A program made the position numbers and the translations under genes. Shown one piece after another: positions 35,830-36,406 of a DNA stretch of 36,406 nucleotides. Under the pieces are notes generated by a model. It had not been told where the DNA came from. It did not search any database and was given only the letters and a program-made list of their open reading frames with translations. This stretch comes from an uncultured Lactobacillus sp. (GTDB lineage: Bacteria > Bacillota > Bacilli > Lactobacillales > Lactobacillaceae). The number at the start of each line of letters is the position of its first letter. Position 1 is the first letter of the stretch. Where the stretch lies: NCBI GenBank assembly GCA_946481335.1, contig CAMLMR010000006.1, forward strand, positions 1-36,406. The letters run 5' to 3'.

Positions 35830-36406
35830 TTGAAGGTTATGTATATATTTTTAATTAGAATAGTATCTTTACTATTTTATTTCAGAAAAAAAGAGAATGT
35901 AATTTACATAATGAGCTTTGATAATAATCTTGGGCTGATTAAATCAATGGCTCGCCGATTGCCCAAAAATAAGCGGCTTTATGTATATTATGAATCATCA
36001 AGCGAAGCTGCAGCCACTGACTTGGCTGCATATGGAATTAAGACCGTTTTGTTTAGAGACGGTTTCAAATTAGTTTTTGATTTAATTCCTAAGATAATGG
36101 GAAGTAATGTTGTCTTTTGTGATAACTACTTTCCATTCATGGGTGGAATTGTCCATCCAAAGAATTTAAAAGTTGTTCAATTATGGCATGCCAACGGAGC
36201 AATCAAAAAATTTGGTTGGGAAGATGCTTCTACCAAGGGTAGAAGTGCTTCTGATAAACGTCGTTTTCAAAAAGTTTATAACAGCTTTGATGAATACGTT
36301 GTTGCTTCAGAAACGATGGGACATGTCTTTGAGAACAGTTACCATGTTTCTTTTGATAAAATGAAGATGATTGGTTATCCAAGATCTGATAGATTATTTA
36401 AGGAAA
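35830..36406 (+). CDS. CDP-glycerol glycerophosphotransferase family protein, TagB/TarB-like (3' end cut by window)
   Basis: Teichoic acid enzyme of the same Glyphos_transf family as the two C-terminal modules of the large protein at 18745. The first 192 codons are present. It opens with a hydrophobic stretch (MYIFLIRIVSLLFYF, a likely membrane-associating segment), then VIYIMSFDNNLGLIKSMARR, VVFCDNYFPFMGG, the histidine motif QLWHANGAIKKFGWED and GYPRSDRLF. A short N terminus without GT2 domain and the WHANGAIKKFG motif fit TagB/TarB, which adds the first glycerol phosphate to the lipid-linked disaccharide; this is family-based inference. The start may be TTG 35830 (after GGTGGGAT) or ATG 35839. 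The frame is open to the window end. Confidence 0.85.
   Translation, partial: MKVMYIFLIRIVSLLFYFRKKENVIYIMSFDNNLGLIKSMARRLPKNKRLYVYYESSSEAAATDLAAYGIKTVLFRDGFKLVFDLIPKIMGSNVVFCDNYFPFMGGIVHPKNLKVVQLWHANGAIKKFGWEDASTKGRSASDKRRFQKVYNSFDEYVVASETMGHVFENSYHVSFDKMKMIGYPRSDRLFKE

Noticed and set aside
36173..36364. 63-residue plus-strand frame near the window end
   Set aside because: Out of frame with the TagB/TarB-like gene, whose conserved motifs run through the same bases.
1..36406. tRNA, rRNA, CRISPR array, insertion sequence or prophage
   Set aside because: No cloverleaf with a CCA-like end, no regularly spaced repeats, no transposase or integrase motifs and no terminal inverted repeats were seen.

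Overview
The window is a low-GC Gram-positive (Bacillota) chromosome segment, almost certainly from the family Lactobacillaceae. The evidence is the PolC-type replicase, the gene order polC-rimP-nusA-ylxR-ylxQ-infB-rbfA-truB-ribF-hrcA-grpE-dnaK-dnaJ-lepA, purine-rich Shine-Dalgarno sites, sigma-A type promoters, a PyrR attenuator and a T-box in front of hisS-aspS. The AT-rich coding sequence fits small-genome, plant- or insect-associated lactobacilli (Apilactobacillus or Fructilactobacillus-like), but genus cannot be fixed by eye. No tRNA, rRNA, insertion sequence, prophage or CRISPR array was seen.

Layout. (1) 1-8348: 3' part of polC, then a transcription/translation operon rimP-nusA-ylxR-ylxQ-infB-rbfA with a strong promoter and an intrinsic terminator inside its leader. 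(2) 8421-10332: truB-ribF on an extended -10 promoter. (3) 10341-15220: heat-shock block hrcA-grpE-dnaK-dnaJ behind a CIRCE-type HrcA operator; a terminator separates dnaK from dnaJ. (4) 15255-18592: lepA, then a uracil permease controlled by a PyrR-type attenuator. (5) 18604-23825: one 1679-residue polymerase-like enzyme joining a GT2 glycosyltransferase, a beta-rich linker and two CDP-glycerol/ribitol phosphotransferase modules, preceded by a promoter that lies inside the loop of the upstream gene's terminator. (6) 23826-25436: an AT-rich gap, a multi-pass membrane protein and an uncharacterised basic 109-residue protein. (7) 25462-29845: prmA-rsmE-rel-dtd. (8) 29862-31384: a HAD phosphatase convergent with a fructosamine-kinase-like gene. 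(9) 31397-34817: T-box controlled hisS-aspS. (10) 34830-36406: a YitT-family membrane protein and the start of a TagB/TarB-like teichoic acid gene cut by the window end.

Most genes are housekeeping: replication, ribosome assembly and modification, chaperones, stringent response, tRNA charging and proofreading. The two teichoic-acid-type genes are the accessory, surface-related part. The more interesting content is regulatory: three leaders carry terminators or attenuators (rimP, pyrP, hisS), two of which also appear to be the only terminators for the gene upstream. The T-box specifier bulge contains overlapping Asp and His codons that match the two enzymes it controls. The CIRCE element has an extra half-site. 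I see no convincing wholly new system; the nested terminator/promoter before the giant teichoic acid enzyme and the GACAC T-box deserve the closest look.
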